Positions 8,902 through 16,584 of a stretch of 64,000 nucleotides of DNA are shown here, piece by piece. This DNA comes from Arthrobacter_J sp038199985 (lineage in GTDB: Bacteria; Actinomycetota; Actinomycetes; Actinomycetales; Micrococcaceae). Both the position numbers and the translations under genes were made by a program. The number at the start of each line of letters is the position of its first letter. Position 1 is the first letter of the stretch. The notes under the pieces are model-generated. The model made no database searches and had not been told where the DNA came from. It was given only the letters and a program-made list of their open reading frames with translations. The stretch spans positions 1 to 64,000 of the forward strand of contig JBBPYK010000131.1 in the NCBI GenBank assembly GCA_038199985.1, in the 5' to 3' direction.

Positions 8902-8925
8902 TACTGACCGAACTGTCGGTCAGTA
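8902..8925. promoter_or_regulatory. Inverted repeat resembling a TetR-type operator
   Basis: TACTGACCGA (8902-8911) and TCGGTCAGTA (8916-8925) form perfect 10-bp arms with a 4-nt spacer, 27 bp before the MHS transporter ATG. The ACTGACCG/CGGTCAGT pattern is common among TetR-family operators, yet no TetR gene is in the window. A repressor here would block transcription into the transporter. Confidence 0.5.
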
Positions 8926-8951
8926 ACCGTTCACATGATTCTGGAGTTCGA

Positions 8952-10325
8952 ATGACTGCACCGTCCCATGCGGTTCCAATGCCGGCAGCGCGCCAGCGGA
9001 AGGAAGAGCGCAAAGTACTCGCAGGTACCTTGGTTGGCACCACCATTGAGTGGTATGACTTCTTCATATTCGCGCAGCTAACGGCAACGCTGCTCGCGCC
9101 GCTATTTCTCACACCGCTCAACGAGGAGAGTCCGGGCCTGGCCCAGATACTGTCCTTCGCCCTGATTGGGATTAGCTTCTTCTTCCGGCCCCTTGGAGCG
9201 ATCGTTGCTGGTCGCTTGGGGGATCGGATTGGTCGCAAGCCGATGTTGGTGTTCACCCTCATCACCATGGGGGTAGCAACCGCACTGATCGGCCTTCTAC
9301 CGACGTACGCCAGCATTGGCATCTGGGCTCCTATCCTGCTGGTTCTCCTGCGGGTTATTCAGGGCTTCTCCGCCGGTGGCGAGTGGGGCGGGGCCGCCCT
9401 GATGGCCGTCGAGCATGCACCACTGAAGAAGCGTGGACTCTTTGGCGCTTTTCCGCAGATCGGTGTTCCGATTGGAATGATCCTGGCAACCGGCCTGCTA
9501 TTCTCCTTGCGGGTAGGCATGTCTGAGGAAGACTTCCAGGAATGGGGCTGGCGCTTGCCGTTCCTGCTCTCCATTGTGCTGATTCTGGTGGGTTACCTGA
9601 TCCGCCGTACGGTTGAGGAGAGCCCGGTATTCAAGGAGCTCTCTCAACGAAAGGCCGAAAGTAACACGCCACTGCGAAGCCTCTTTCGTCATCACTGGCG
9701 CGAGGTGCTCTATTCCTGCATGATCTTTATCGGTAACAATGCGGCCGGCTATCTGGTGATCGCGTTCTTCATCTCCTACGCAACCAAGACGCTGGAGCTT
9801 CCCCTGCCGGAGGTACTGCTTGCTACAACCCTCGCGTCTTTCGGATGGCTGATCTTCACACTCCTGGGTGGCTGGATTTCCGATCACATTGGTCGCGTCA
9901 AGACCTTCCTGCTCGGGTACGCCATCATGTTCGTGTGGATGATCCCCATGTTCATGCTGGTCGACACCGGGAATATCGTCCTCTACGGCGTGGGTCTGTT
10001 TGTTCTGACGATTGGGCTCGGCTTCTCCTATGGTCCGATGTCTGCCATGTACGCCGAAATGTTCCCCGCGAACATTCGCTACTCCGGCATTTCCATTGGC
10101 TACGCCCTCGGGGCTATTTTCGGTGGAGCCTTTGCTGCAACGATCGCTCAGTGGCTGCTCGTCACCACGGGCTGGTCTGGCTCAGTGGGGATCTACATTA
10201 TGGTCCTTTGCGTGATCTCCTCCGTGGGTGTCATTCTCGCCAAGGAAACCCGGGGAGCGGACCTGCGGATCGGCTCATTGGAAGCGCGGGACAGGAAAGC
10301 CACCGCTGGGGAAACTACTGATTAA
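8952..10325 (+). CDS. MFS transporter, metabolite:H+ symporter (MHS) family
   Basis: 457 residues, normal for the MHS group, which imports organic acids, betaine-like compounds or shikimate with protons. The N-terminus GTLVGTTIEWYDFFIFAQL, GRLGDRIGRKP after TM2 and RVIQGFSAGGEWGGAALMAVEHAP are hallmarks of the family. The substrate is unknown. It stands next to an IclR regulator and 0.5 kb from a homoprotocatechuate operon, so import of an aromatic or carboxylic acid is a plausible inference. A hairpin with a T run (10486-10540) lies downstream. Confidence 0.9.
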   Translation: MTAPSHAVPMPAARQRKEERKVLAGTLVGTTIEWYDFFIFAQLTATLLAPLFLTPLNEESPGLAQILSFALIGISFFFRPLGAIVAGRLGDRIGRKPMLVFTLITMGVATALIGLLPTYASIGIWAPILLVLLRVIQGFSAGGEWGGAALMAVEHAPLKKRGLFGAFPQIGVPIGMILATGLLFSLRVGMSEEDFQEWGWRLPFLLSIVLILVGYLIRRTVEESPVFKELSQRKAESNTPLRSLFRHHWREVLYSCMIFIGNNAAGYLVIAFFISYATKTLELPLPEVLLATTLASFGWLIFTLLGGWISDHIGRVKTFLLGYAIMFVWMIPMFMLVDTGNIVLYGVGLFVLTIGLGFSYGPMSAMYAEMFPANIRYSGISIGYALGAIFGGAFAATIAQWLLVTTGWSGSVGIYIMVLCVISSVGVILAKETRGADLRIGSLEARDRKATAGETTD

Positions 10326-10485
10326 AACAAAATAATAGAAGTTACTCCTGATCCGCGGTGGGCGCAACCTCATCGCATGGGTAGTTCTCCCCATCGCGGA
10401 CCGGAGCGTAGTTACCTATAGTTATCAGTGAGGAAGGGGCTACCGACAAGCCCCAACCACCATCTCGGACATTGTCCGGGACGAT
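10326..10485. other. Gene-free stretch between the MHS gene and the hairpin pair
   Basis: The interval 10326-10789 separates the convergent MHS and hpaD genes. Apart from the hairpins at 10486-10540 and 10717-10764 I see no convincing gene or RNA in it. A 78-codon minus-strand frame (10342-10578) has no recognisable product and runs through the first hairpin. Confidence 0.5.
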
Positions 10486-10540
10486 AGATAGCCGGAACGC
10501 CAGAGTTTCCCCAGCCTCTGATGTTCCGGCTATCTCTTTT
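10486..10540 (+). terminator. Intrinsic terminator hairpin 1 (shared-loop pair)
   Basis: AGATAGCCGGAAC (10486-10498) pairs perfectly with GTTCCGGCTATCT (10523-10535). A further CAGAG/CTCTG pairing (10501-10505 with 10516-10520) closes the loop TTTCCCCAGC. CTTTT follows. It lies 160 bp after the MHS stop, which is far, but the form is that of a Rho-independent terminator. Confidence 0.7.
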
Positions 10541-10716
10541 AACGGACCAAGCATGCTGATGGCCACGTTATATATCACTCGTTATGGTCTGCAGGCAAAT
10601 GATTTGATGGGTAGAAGTACCCATGGCGACTTTGCCATAACACCCGTATTGTTCCATTGGTAGAGCTTACCGAGACAAGCTCACCACACCGCCTGGGCTA
10701 CGGCCCACGGCAAACG

Positions 10717-10764
10717 AAAAGCCGAAACACCCGAGTTTCCCCAGCCTCCGGTGTTTCGGCTTTT
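10717..10764. terminator. Bidirectional terminator hairpin 2 (shared-loop pair)
   Basis: A 19-bp stem with one mismatch: 10717-10735 pairs with 10746-10764, containing AAAAGCCGAAACAC and GTGTTTCGGCTTTT. The loop is again TTTCCCCAGC. T-rich tails exist on both strands, and on the minus strand it stands 26 nt after the hpaD stop, so it probably ends the hpa operon. Confidence 0.8.
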
Positions 10765-10789
10765 TCGTCTTCTTGCACTGCCAGGACTG

Positions 10790-11860
10790 TTAGACCTGCG
10801 TACCCACCTTGAAACCCTTTTCCTCACCGGGTTCACGAGTGTAAGAGAATCCGTCCGCTCCTATGGTGACGTCAGCTTCTCGAGACTCCTCACGGTGGAC
10901 CAGCTCGCGCACGTTGCCATCGAGATCCAGGACGCTAGATGCCTCGGAGTACCAGCTGGGGACCACAGGGCTGCCCCACCAATCGCGGCGCTGATTGTCG
11001 TGCACGTCCCACGTCAGAGTCGGATTATCCGGATCCCCCGTGTAGTAGTCGTGCGTGTAGATCTCGATCCTGTGGCCATCCGGATCCAGCAGATAGAGGT
11101 AGAACGCGTTCGAAACCCCGTGGCGTCCGGGGCCACGCTCAATCTTGTCGGACTGCCGCAGCGCGCCCAGATGATCACACAGGTGCAGAATCTGCGTCCG
11201 TTCATGGGTAGCGAACGCAATATGATGCATCCGTGGTCCGTCTCCACCGGTGAGTGCTACGTCATGCACCGTTGGCTTACGGTACATCCAGGCGGCGTAA
11301 ACAGTGTTGTTGTCGTCATCGCCTCCGCGGATATCCTCGGAGACCTTGAACCCCAGTCCTTCGTAATACTGACGTGCTGCGCCAACATCTGGAGTGACTA
11401 CGTTGAAGTGATCTAGACGGGAAATTGCGCCTGCGCCGTGGACATCGTAGCGCCGGGTGAACCGCTCCACATGCTTGGCTTCGTAGAAGAACTCGACGGG
11501 GAAGCCCAACGGATCCTCGATTCGGACGGCTTGACCGATACCGCGGGTGTGACCGGCGGCTACACGTTCTACCCGAACGCCAAGAGCACGGTAGTACTCC
11601 TCGGCAACGTCCAGTTCGGACTCAGAACGAACGCGGTACGCCATGACCGACATGGCGGCCTCGGGGCCTTTGCGCAATATTAGCGAGTGGTGCAGGTACT
11701 CCTCGAAGGCGCGGAGGTAGATGGCGTCGTCGTCCTCATGAGTGACGACCAACCCCAGAACATCCACATAGAACTCGCGAGATTTCACCAGATCTGTGAC
11801 GATCAGTTCCGCGTAGGCGCACCGCAGCACGTCTGGGGGAGTGGGCAATGAAGTATTCAT
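10790..11860 (-). CDS. hpaD: 3,4-dihydroxyphenylacetate (homoprotocatechuate) 2,3-dioxygenase
   Basis: Extradiol dioxygenase cleaving homoprotocatechuate to 5-carboxymethyl-2-hydroxymuconate semialdehyde. 356 residues with two vicinal-oxygen-chelate repeats. By comparison with the Arthrobacter globiformis and Brevibacterium fuscum enzymes the metal ligands are His151 (RLDHFNVVTPD), His213 (MHHIAFATH) and Glu266 (HRIEIYT); family members use Mn or Fe and the sequence does not decide. Long stretches such as ERGPGRHGVSNAFYLY and TWDVHDNQRRDWWG match that clade. It is the last gene of the operon, 28 nt after hpaE. Confidence 0.96.
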   Translation of the reverse strand: MNTSLPTPPDVLRCAYAELIVTDLVKSREFYVDVLGLVVTHEDDDAIYLRAFEEYLHHSLILRKGPEAAMSVMAYRVRSESELDVAEEYYRALGVRVERVAAGHTRGIGQAVRIEDPLGFPVEFFYEAKHVERFTRRYDVHGAGAISRLDHFNVVTPDVGAARQYYEGLGFKVSEDIRGGDDDNNTVYAAWMYRKPTVHDVALTGGDGPRMHHIAFATHERTQILHLCDHLGALRQSDKIERGPGRHGVSNAFYLYLLDPDGHRIEIYTHDYYTGDPDNPTLTWDVHDNQRRDWWGSPVVPSWYSEASSVLDLDGNVRELVHREESREADVTIGADGFSYTREPGEEKGFKVGTQV

Positions 11861-11888
11861 TTCAGGTATTTCCTTTGCTCAGGGAAGG

Positions 11889-13397
11889 CTAGCCGTCAAC
11901 CAGCGCGGCGTCATCGGAACCGAATTTGGGAGTGTGTACCGGGCCCAGGCTGATGTGTACTGCCTGCTGGTCCGTATAGAAGTCGATGGACCGGTAGCCG
12001 CCTTCATGGCCAAGCCCAGACGCCTTGACGCCGCCGAACGGAGTGCGAAGGTCGCGGACGTTATGACTATTCAGCCACACCATTCCCGCGTCGATGTTCT
12101 GCGCAAAATTGTGTGCACCAGCCAGATTGTTCGTCCAGAGGTAGGCGGCCAGTCCATACCGCGTGTTGTTGGCGAGCTCAAGAGCTTCATCCCAGGTGTC
12201 AAAGGGGGTGATGGACACAACGGGACCGAAGATCTCTTCCTGGAAGATCCTGGCGTCCGGAGCGACGTCTGCAAAGACCGTGGGCGCAATATAGTTACCC
12301 TCTGAAAGTCCCTCAGGGCGTCCGCCACCAGCCAGCAGCCGTCCCTCCTGCTTGCCGATCTCCACATAGGAAGCCACCTTGTCGAAGTGCTCGGGGTGCA
12401 CCAGTGCACCCACCTGAGTCTTCGGGTCCTGAGGATCTCCCACCACGATCGTCTTCGCACGAGCAGCGTAGCGGTTGCAGAATTCTTCATAGATACCGCG
12501 TTGAACCAGAATTCTGGATCCTGCGGTGCAGCGCTCGCCGTTGAGTGAAAATACTCCGAATAGAGTGGAATCGATAGCTGCGTCCAGATCCGCGTCCTCA
12601 AAGATGACGGCCGGGGATTTGCCGCCCAGCTCCATCGACATTCCCTTGAGGCCTTCCGCGCAGTTGCGGAAGATGGTTTGGCCGGTGCTTGATTCGCCAG
12701 TGAAGGAGATCAGCGGGACGCCCGGATGCTTGACCAGGGCGTCGCCTGCTTGTTCGCCCATGCCGTTGACCAGGTTGAAGACACCCTTGGGCAGACCAGC
12801 ATCTTCGAAGATCTGGGCCCAGAGACTGGCGGACAGCGGGGTGAACTCCGCAGGTTTGAGCACGACGGTACAACCTGAGGCCAACGCCGGTGCCAGTTTC
12901 CAGGACTCCAGCATGAACGGCGTGTTCCACGGGGTGATGAGACCGGCGACGCCGATCGGCTTGCGGTTCACGTAGTTCAATTGTGAACCCGGAACCTTGT
13001 ACGTGTCGTCGCTCTGGGCAACGATGAGGTCCGCGAAGAAGCGGAAGTTTTCCGCGGCGCGTTCGGCTTGGCCCTTTGCCTGGGTGATGGGAAGTCCTGT
13101 GTCGAAGGTCTCCATCTCCGCGAGGCGGTCCTTCTGCGCGACCACGGCGTCGGCGATCCGGTTCAACACCGTTGCGCGCTCGCGGGGCTTCATTCGCGGC
13201 CATGGTCCGGTGCGGAAGGCCTCCGTTGCGGCAACAACGGCTGCGTCAATGTCAGCGGACTGACCTGCCGCTGCGGTGCAATAGTTCCGGTTGTGGGTGG
13301 GTTCCAAGACGTCGAACGTTTCGCCGCCAATGGACTCCACAAACTCGCCGCCGATGTAGTGCTGCAGGTGGGTGGGGAGGTTCTCGGGAATGCTCAT
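11889..13397 (-). CDS. hpaE: 5-carboxymethyl-2-hydroxymuconate semialdehyde dehydrogenase
   Basis: NAD-dependent aldehyde dehydrogenase oxidising the HpaD ring-cleavage product. 502 residues, standard ALDH length. Catalytic Cys290 lies in NGERCTAGS and the general-base Glu256 in MELGGKSPAV; the cofactor region has ITPWNTPFML and SFTGESSTGQ. Assignment to HpaE rather than another ALDH rests on its place next to hpaD. It overlaps the DapA-like gene by 4 nt (ATGA). Confidence 0.92.
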   Translation of the reverse strand: MSIPENLPTHLQHYIGGEFVESIGGETFDVLEPTHNRNYCTAAAGQSADIDAAVVAATEAFRTGPWPRMKPRERATVLNRIADAVVAQKDRLAEMETFDTGLPITQAKGQAERAAENFRFFADLIVAQSDDTYKVPGSQLNYVNRKPIGVAGLITPWNTPFMLESWKLAPALASGCTVVLKPAEFTPLSASLWAQIFEDAGLPKGVFNLVNGMGEQAGDALVKHPGVPLISFTGESSTGQTIFRNCAEGLKGMSMELGGKSPAVIFEDADLDAAIDSTLFGVFSLNGERCTAGSRILVQRGIYEEFCNRYAARAKTIVVGDPQDPKTQVGALVHPEHFDKVASYVEIGKQEGRLLAGGGRPEGLSEGNYIAPTVFADVAPDARIFQEEIFGPVVSITPFDTWDEALELANNTRYGLAAYLWTNNLAGAHNFAQNIDAGMVWLNSHNVRDLRTPFGGVKASGLGHEGGYRSIDFYTDQQAVHISLGPVHTPKFGSDDAALVDG

Positions 13398-14341
13398 GCC
13401 TGTGCTCCGATCTCGAATCCGGTGATGGGGGTGAGGAAGTCTTCGCCCTGTGCCAGCAGCTCCTCAATCTTGGTGATACCTGCGTCGGTCGGCGTGATCA
13501 GGGGCGAGCGCACGTGGTCTGAAGCGATCAGTCCGCGGCGTGCCATGACCCACTTCGACGGTGCTGGATTGGTCTCAACAAACAGGAGGTCTGCGAGCGG
13601 ATGCAGGCCGTAGTGAATATCGCGGGCCTTTTCAAGGTCGCCGTCTTCCCAGGCGTGGTACATGTCTGAGATGGCGCGGGGAGAGAGGTTCGCCAGCGCG
13701 GAGATGAAGCCGACGCCGCCAAGTGCCATCAGGGGCAGACAGAGGATCTCGATGCCGGACCACACCAGCAGGTCACGTCCGCAGGCGTGGATGACGCGGG
13801 AGAAATGCTCGAAGTCTTTCGTGGTTTCCTTGATTCCCACAATGTTCTCAAAGTCGTGGAACAATCTGGCCACTGTCTCTGGTGCCATGTCGACGGCGGT
13901 CCTGGACGGAACGTTGTAGATGACGAACGGCATGTCAGGGAACGTCTGAGCCACTTCGGCGTACCAGCGGTACAGGGCTTCCTGAGTGGGCTTCGAGTAG
14001 TAGGGCGTGATGATCATCGAGGCGTCAGCGCCGGCGTCGATGGCCGCCTGAGTCAGCTCAAGCGTTTCAGACATTTTTGCTGTGCCTGTACCGGGCATGA
14101 ATGGGACGCGGTCGTCGATCTCGGCGGCAGCGACCTTGATCGACTCGATACGCTCGGCGACGCTGAGGGAACTCGGTTCACCGGTTGAGCCGCCCAACGT
14201 AATTCCGGTGGAACCGTTGGCGATCTGCCAGTTAATCATGTTGCGTAGGCTCGCGTTGTCCACCTCGCCTTCTGCGGTGAAGGGTGTGAACAGGGCGGCA
14301 AGGGCGCCGCTCAGGGAACGGGGGTCGGAACGAAACTTCAT
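13394..14341 (-). CDS. DapA/N-acetylneuraminate-lyase superfamily aldolase
   Basis: 315-residue (beta/alpha)8 class I aldolase. Schiff-base Lys171 lies in VGIKETTKDF, catalytic Tyr142 in VIYNVPSRT, and GGSTGEPSSL matches the GTTGE substrate loop. True DapA belongs to lysine synthesis, but this copy sits inside the homoprotocatechuate operon with overlaps on both sides. A role cleaving or hydrating the C7 keto-diacid late in the pathway, in place of HpaI or HpaH, is therefore a reasonable inference. Strict lysine-pathway function is the less likely alternative. Confidence 0.85.
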   Translation of the reverse strand: MKFRSDPRSLSGALAALFTPFTAEGEVDNASLRNMINWQIANGSTGITLGGSTGEPSSLSVAERIESIKVAAAEIDDRVPFMPGTGTAKMSETLELTQAAIDAGADASMIITPYYSKPTQEALYRWYAEVAQTFPDMPFVIYNVPSRTAVDMAPETVARLFHDFENIVGIKETTKDFEHFSRVIHACGRDLLVWSGIEILCLPLMALGGVGFISALANLSPRAISDMYHAWEDGDLEKARDIHYGLHPLADLLFVETNPAPSKWVMARRGLIASDHVRSPLITPTDAGITKIEELLAQGEDFLTPITGFEIGAQA

Positions 14342-15039
14342 GGTTGTCCTTTCTCGGGGGGTGAGCTGGTCAGGGTGTGGTTGAGGTAGGCGCTGAGGGT
14401 TGCTTCTCGGTGTTTGCGGGCGGTGTGTTCTACCGTGCTGGAGTTGGCCCCCTGCCGAATGAGTACCAGTAGATGCGAGTGCTCATTGACTGATTCTTTA
14501 GCGCGCCCGGGAACGTAGGCGAAAGTTGAGGACCGCAGCGCATGCAATCTTCCCCAGCCTCGATGCACAAGGTCCAGAATGTGCGGATTGGGGCAGCGCG
14601 AGTACAAGATGGTGTGGAACTGCCGGTTCAGTGTGGTGAAGCTGACTGGGTCAAAATTTTCCAGACAGTGCCGCATTTCCGCGTTGATCAGTTCCGCTGT
14701 GTTCAGCTCTGCTGCGGTCAGCATTGGCGATGAGAGGGCGGTCGCCGCGCCCTCAACGATGCTCAGGGTCTGCATGGTGTGCAGGTATTCTGTGGGGTCT
14801 ATGCCGGCGACCGTTGCTCCAACGTTGCGTTCGAACGTCACCAGTTTTTCCGCTTCTAGGCGACGGATCGCTTCCCGGACGGGAACCACACTGATGTTGA
14901 GGTCGGCAGCAATTCTACCGAGCACGAGCCGATAGCCGGCGCCGTAGGTACCGTCCAGGATCCGCTCCAGAATACTGGAGTAGGCGAGCTCGGATTTACT
15001 GGCCACTGGCACAGCGGTGCTCACCGTGCTGTTGCCCAC
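14338..15039 (-). CDS. GntR-family regulator, FCD subfamily
   Basis: 233 residues: N-terminal GntR winged HTH (residues about 15-80, including RIAADLNISVVPVREAIRRLEAEKL) and an all-helical FCD ligand domain with the metal-ligand His pattern (RQFHTILY; NEHSHLLVLI). FCD regulators commonly respond to organic acids. It is the second gene of the hpa operon, overlapping the upstream FAH-RraA gene by 19 nt and the DapA-like gene by 4 nt, so it is probably an autoregulated pathway repressor. The palindrome ATCGTATACGAT before the operon fits this subfamily. Several in-frame GTG codons make the exact start uncertain. Confidence 0.9.
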   Translation of the reverse strand: MGNSTVSTAVPVASKSELAYSSILERILDGTYGAGYRLVLGRIAADLNISVVPVREAIRRLEAEKLVTFERNVGATVAGIDPTEYLHTMQTLSIVEGAATALSSPMLTAAELNTAELINAEMRHCLENFDPVSFTTLNRQFHTILYSRCPNPHILDLVHRGWGRLHALRSSTFAYVPGRAKESVNEHSHLLVLIRQGANSSTVEHTARKHREATLSAYLNHTLTSSPPEKGQP

Positions 15040-16478
15040 TGGGTGAATTGTGACTTCCAGTCGGCATTCATCGGGTAGAGTCCGTCCACGCTGTGTCCCT
15101 CGGCGACCATTTCCGCGATGAACGTTTCCTCGAGTTCCTGCTGAACGGCGTCGTCTGCGAGTTCAGCGACGAGGGCGGGCGGGATCACCAGCACGCCGTC
15201 GGCGTCGGCGACGATGATGTCGCCTGGCTGGACGGTTGTGCCTCCGCAACCGATGGTCGCGTCGATGTCCCACGGGATGTGCTTGCGGCCCAGGACAGCA
15301 GGATGGGCGTTGGCAAAGTAGGTGGGCATGTCGAGCTCGGACACGGCTCTCACATCGCGGACGCCGCCGTCGGTAATGATCGCCGCGGCGCCGTTGACCT
15401 GAGCACGGAGGGCCAGAATATCGCCCACGGTGCCACAGGTTTTATCGCCACGAGCTTCCATGACCAGAATCTCGCCACTAGTGAGCGAATCGATGACCTG
15501 TTTCTGAGCGTTGAATCCTCCACCGTGGGTTTTGAAAAGATCTTCACGGTTCGGGACGTAACGCAGAGTTCGTGCAGTGCCCACTACCCTCGCCTCAGGG
15601 CGTGTGGACATGAGCCCGTCCATGCTGACGTTATTCAGGCCGCGTTTGCGTAGCTGCGAGCTCAGCGTTGCGTTCCCCACGGACATCAGCTTTGCCTTGA
15701 CCTCGGGCGTCAGCGCAGAGACGGCACGTGGGGTAGGGGTTCCCCACGCCTCGGCGCGCTGCGTTTCGTCACTTTGGGGCTGGGCGCCGTACGCCGCCAG
15801 CGGGGTTGTTCCCTCAGTAGCTGTGGTGGTGAGACGTCCGCTGGTCAAGTCTTTGGAGAGGGAATCGACCTCCACCTCTATGACGTCGCCGGGCACCGCT
15901 ACCGACGCGCCAGCTGGAGTTCCCGTGAGGATGATGTCCCCGGGCTCTAGCGTCAGAAGCTGCGAAAGATCAGCGACAAGCTGTCCGAATGGAAACAGCA
16001 GGGTTTCTGTTGTGTCGTCCTGTTTAAGTTCTCCGTTGACCCAGGTGCGGACGCGCAGACCCCGGGGGTCGACGTCGGCTGCTGGGATGAGTCCCGGCCC
16101 AACGGGGGTGTATCCGTCGCCGCCTTTGGATCGTAGATTGGATCCTTTGTCCGCGTAGCGCAGGTCGTAGACGCCGAGGTCATTGCTGGCGGTGACGTAC
16201 TCAACATGCTGCCAGGCTTCTTCTGGGCTGACCCGGCGGGCGCTCTTGCCGATGATGAGCGCCACTTCACCCTCGTAGCCCAGGAGTTCGCAACCGTGCG
16301 GCCTTTCGACAGTCCCACCGCTGAGACTTAGTGAGGTGCCTGTTTTGAGAAAGTAGGAGGGGATCGAAGGAGTGCGACCGCGTTGGGCCGCCCTGCTCGG
16401 ATAGTTGAGGTGCACGGCAATCACCTTGCCAGCCCGTCCCAGTTGATCCTGCGTCATCTCTGTCACTGCCTCGCCCAC
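15021..16478 (-). CDS. Fusion protein: FAH-family isomerase/decarboxylase (HpaG-like) plus RraA-like aldolase domain
   Basis: 485 residues with two enzymatic domains. Residues about 1-215 are an FAH-fold domain: YEGEVALIIG, ASNDLGVYDLRYAD and GDIILTGTPAG are typical of HpaG, which decarboxylates 5-oxopent-3-ene-1,2,5-tricarboxylate and isomerises the product. Residues about 265-475 are an RraA/4-hydroxy-4-methyl-2-oxoglutarate aldolase-like domain with DGGVRDVR and PGDIIVADADGVLVIP, the substrate and Mg-binding motifs of that family. The C-terminal part could act as aldolase or oxaloacetate decarboxylase at the end of the pathway (inference). GTG start with GAGGAG at 16484-16489. First gene of the operon. 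Confidence 0.87.
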   Translation of the reverse strand: MGEAVTEMTQDQLGRAGKVIAVHLNYPSRAAQRGRTPSIPSYFLKTGTSLSLSGGTVERPHGCELLGYEGEVALIIGKSARRVSPEEAWQHVEYVTASNDLGVYDLRYADKGSNLRSKGGDGYTPVGPGLIPAADVDPRGLRVRTWVNGELKQDDTTETLLFPFGQLVADLSQLLTLEPGDIILTGTPAGASVAVPGDVIEVEVDSLSKDLTSGRLTTTATEGTTPLAAYGAQPQSDETQRAEAWGTPTPRAVSALTPEVKAKLMSVGNATLSSQLRKRGLNNVSMDGLMSTRPEARVVGTARTLRYVPNREDLFKTHGGGFNAQKQVIDSLTSGEILVMEARGDKTCGTVGDILALRAQVNGAAAIITDGGVRDVRAVSELDMPTYFANAHPAVLGRKHIPWDIDATIGCGGTTVQPGDIIVADADGVLVIPPALVAELADDAVQQELEETFIAEMVAEGHSVDGLYPMNADWKSQFTQWATAR

Positions 16479-16506
16479 GGGGGCTCCTCACATTATCGAG
16501 TACAAA

Positions 16507-16518
16507 ATCGTATACGAT
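16507..16518. promoter_or_regulatory. Candidate operator of the FCD-GntR regulator
   Basis: ATCGTATACGAT is a perfect 12-bp palindrome 29 bp upstream of the first operon gene. The GTATAC core flanked by A/T is the form usually bound by FCD-type GntR proteins, and such a gene is second in the operon. A GATAAT hexamer lies downstream on the minus strand (16493-16498) and may be the -10. Confidence 0.65.
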
Positions 16519-16584
16519 CTAGTGTGGTCCGTGTCAGGGTTCCCGTCAAGGGGTAGCGACAATGCCTAGGACAACCCGCGTGCC

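Noticed and set aside
10342..10578. 78-codon minus-strand frame in the MHS/hpaD gap
   Set aside because: No ribosome site or recognisable family, and it passes through hairpin 1, so it is probably a chance frame.
14548..14562. TTCCCCAGCCTC match to the shared hairpin loop
   Set aside because: It is inside the GntR coding region with no flanking stem, so it is a chance match.
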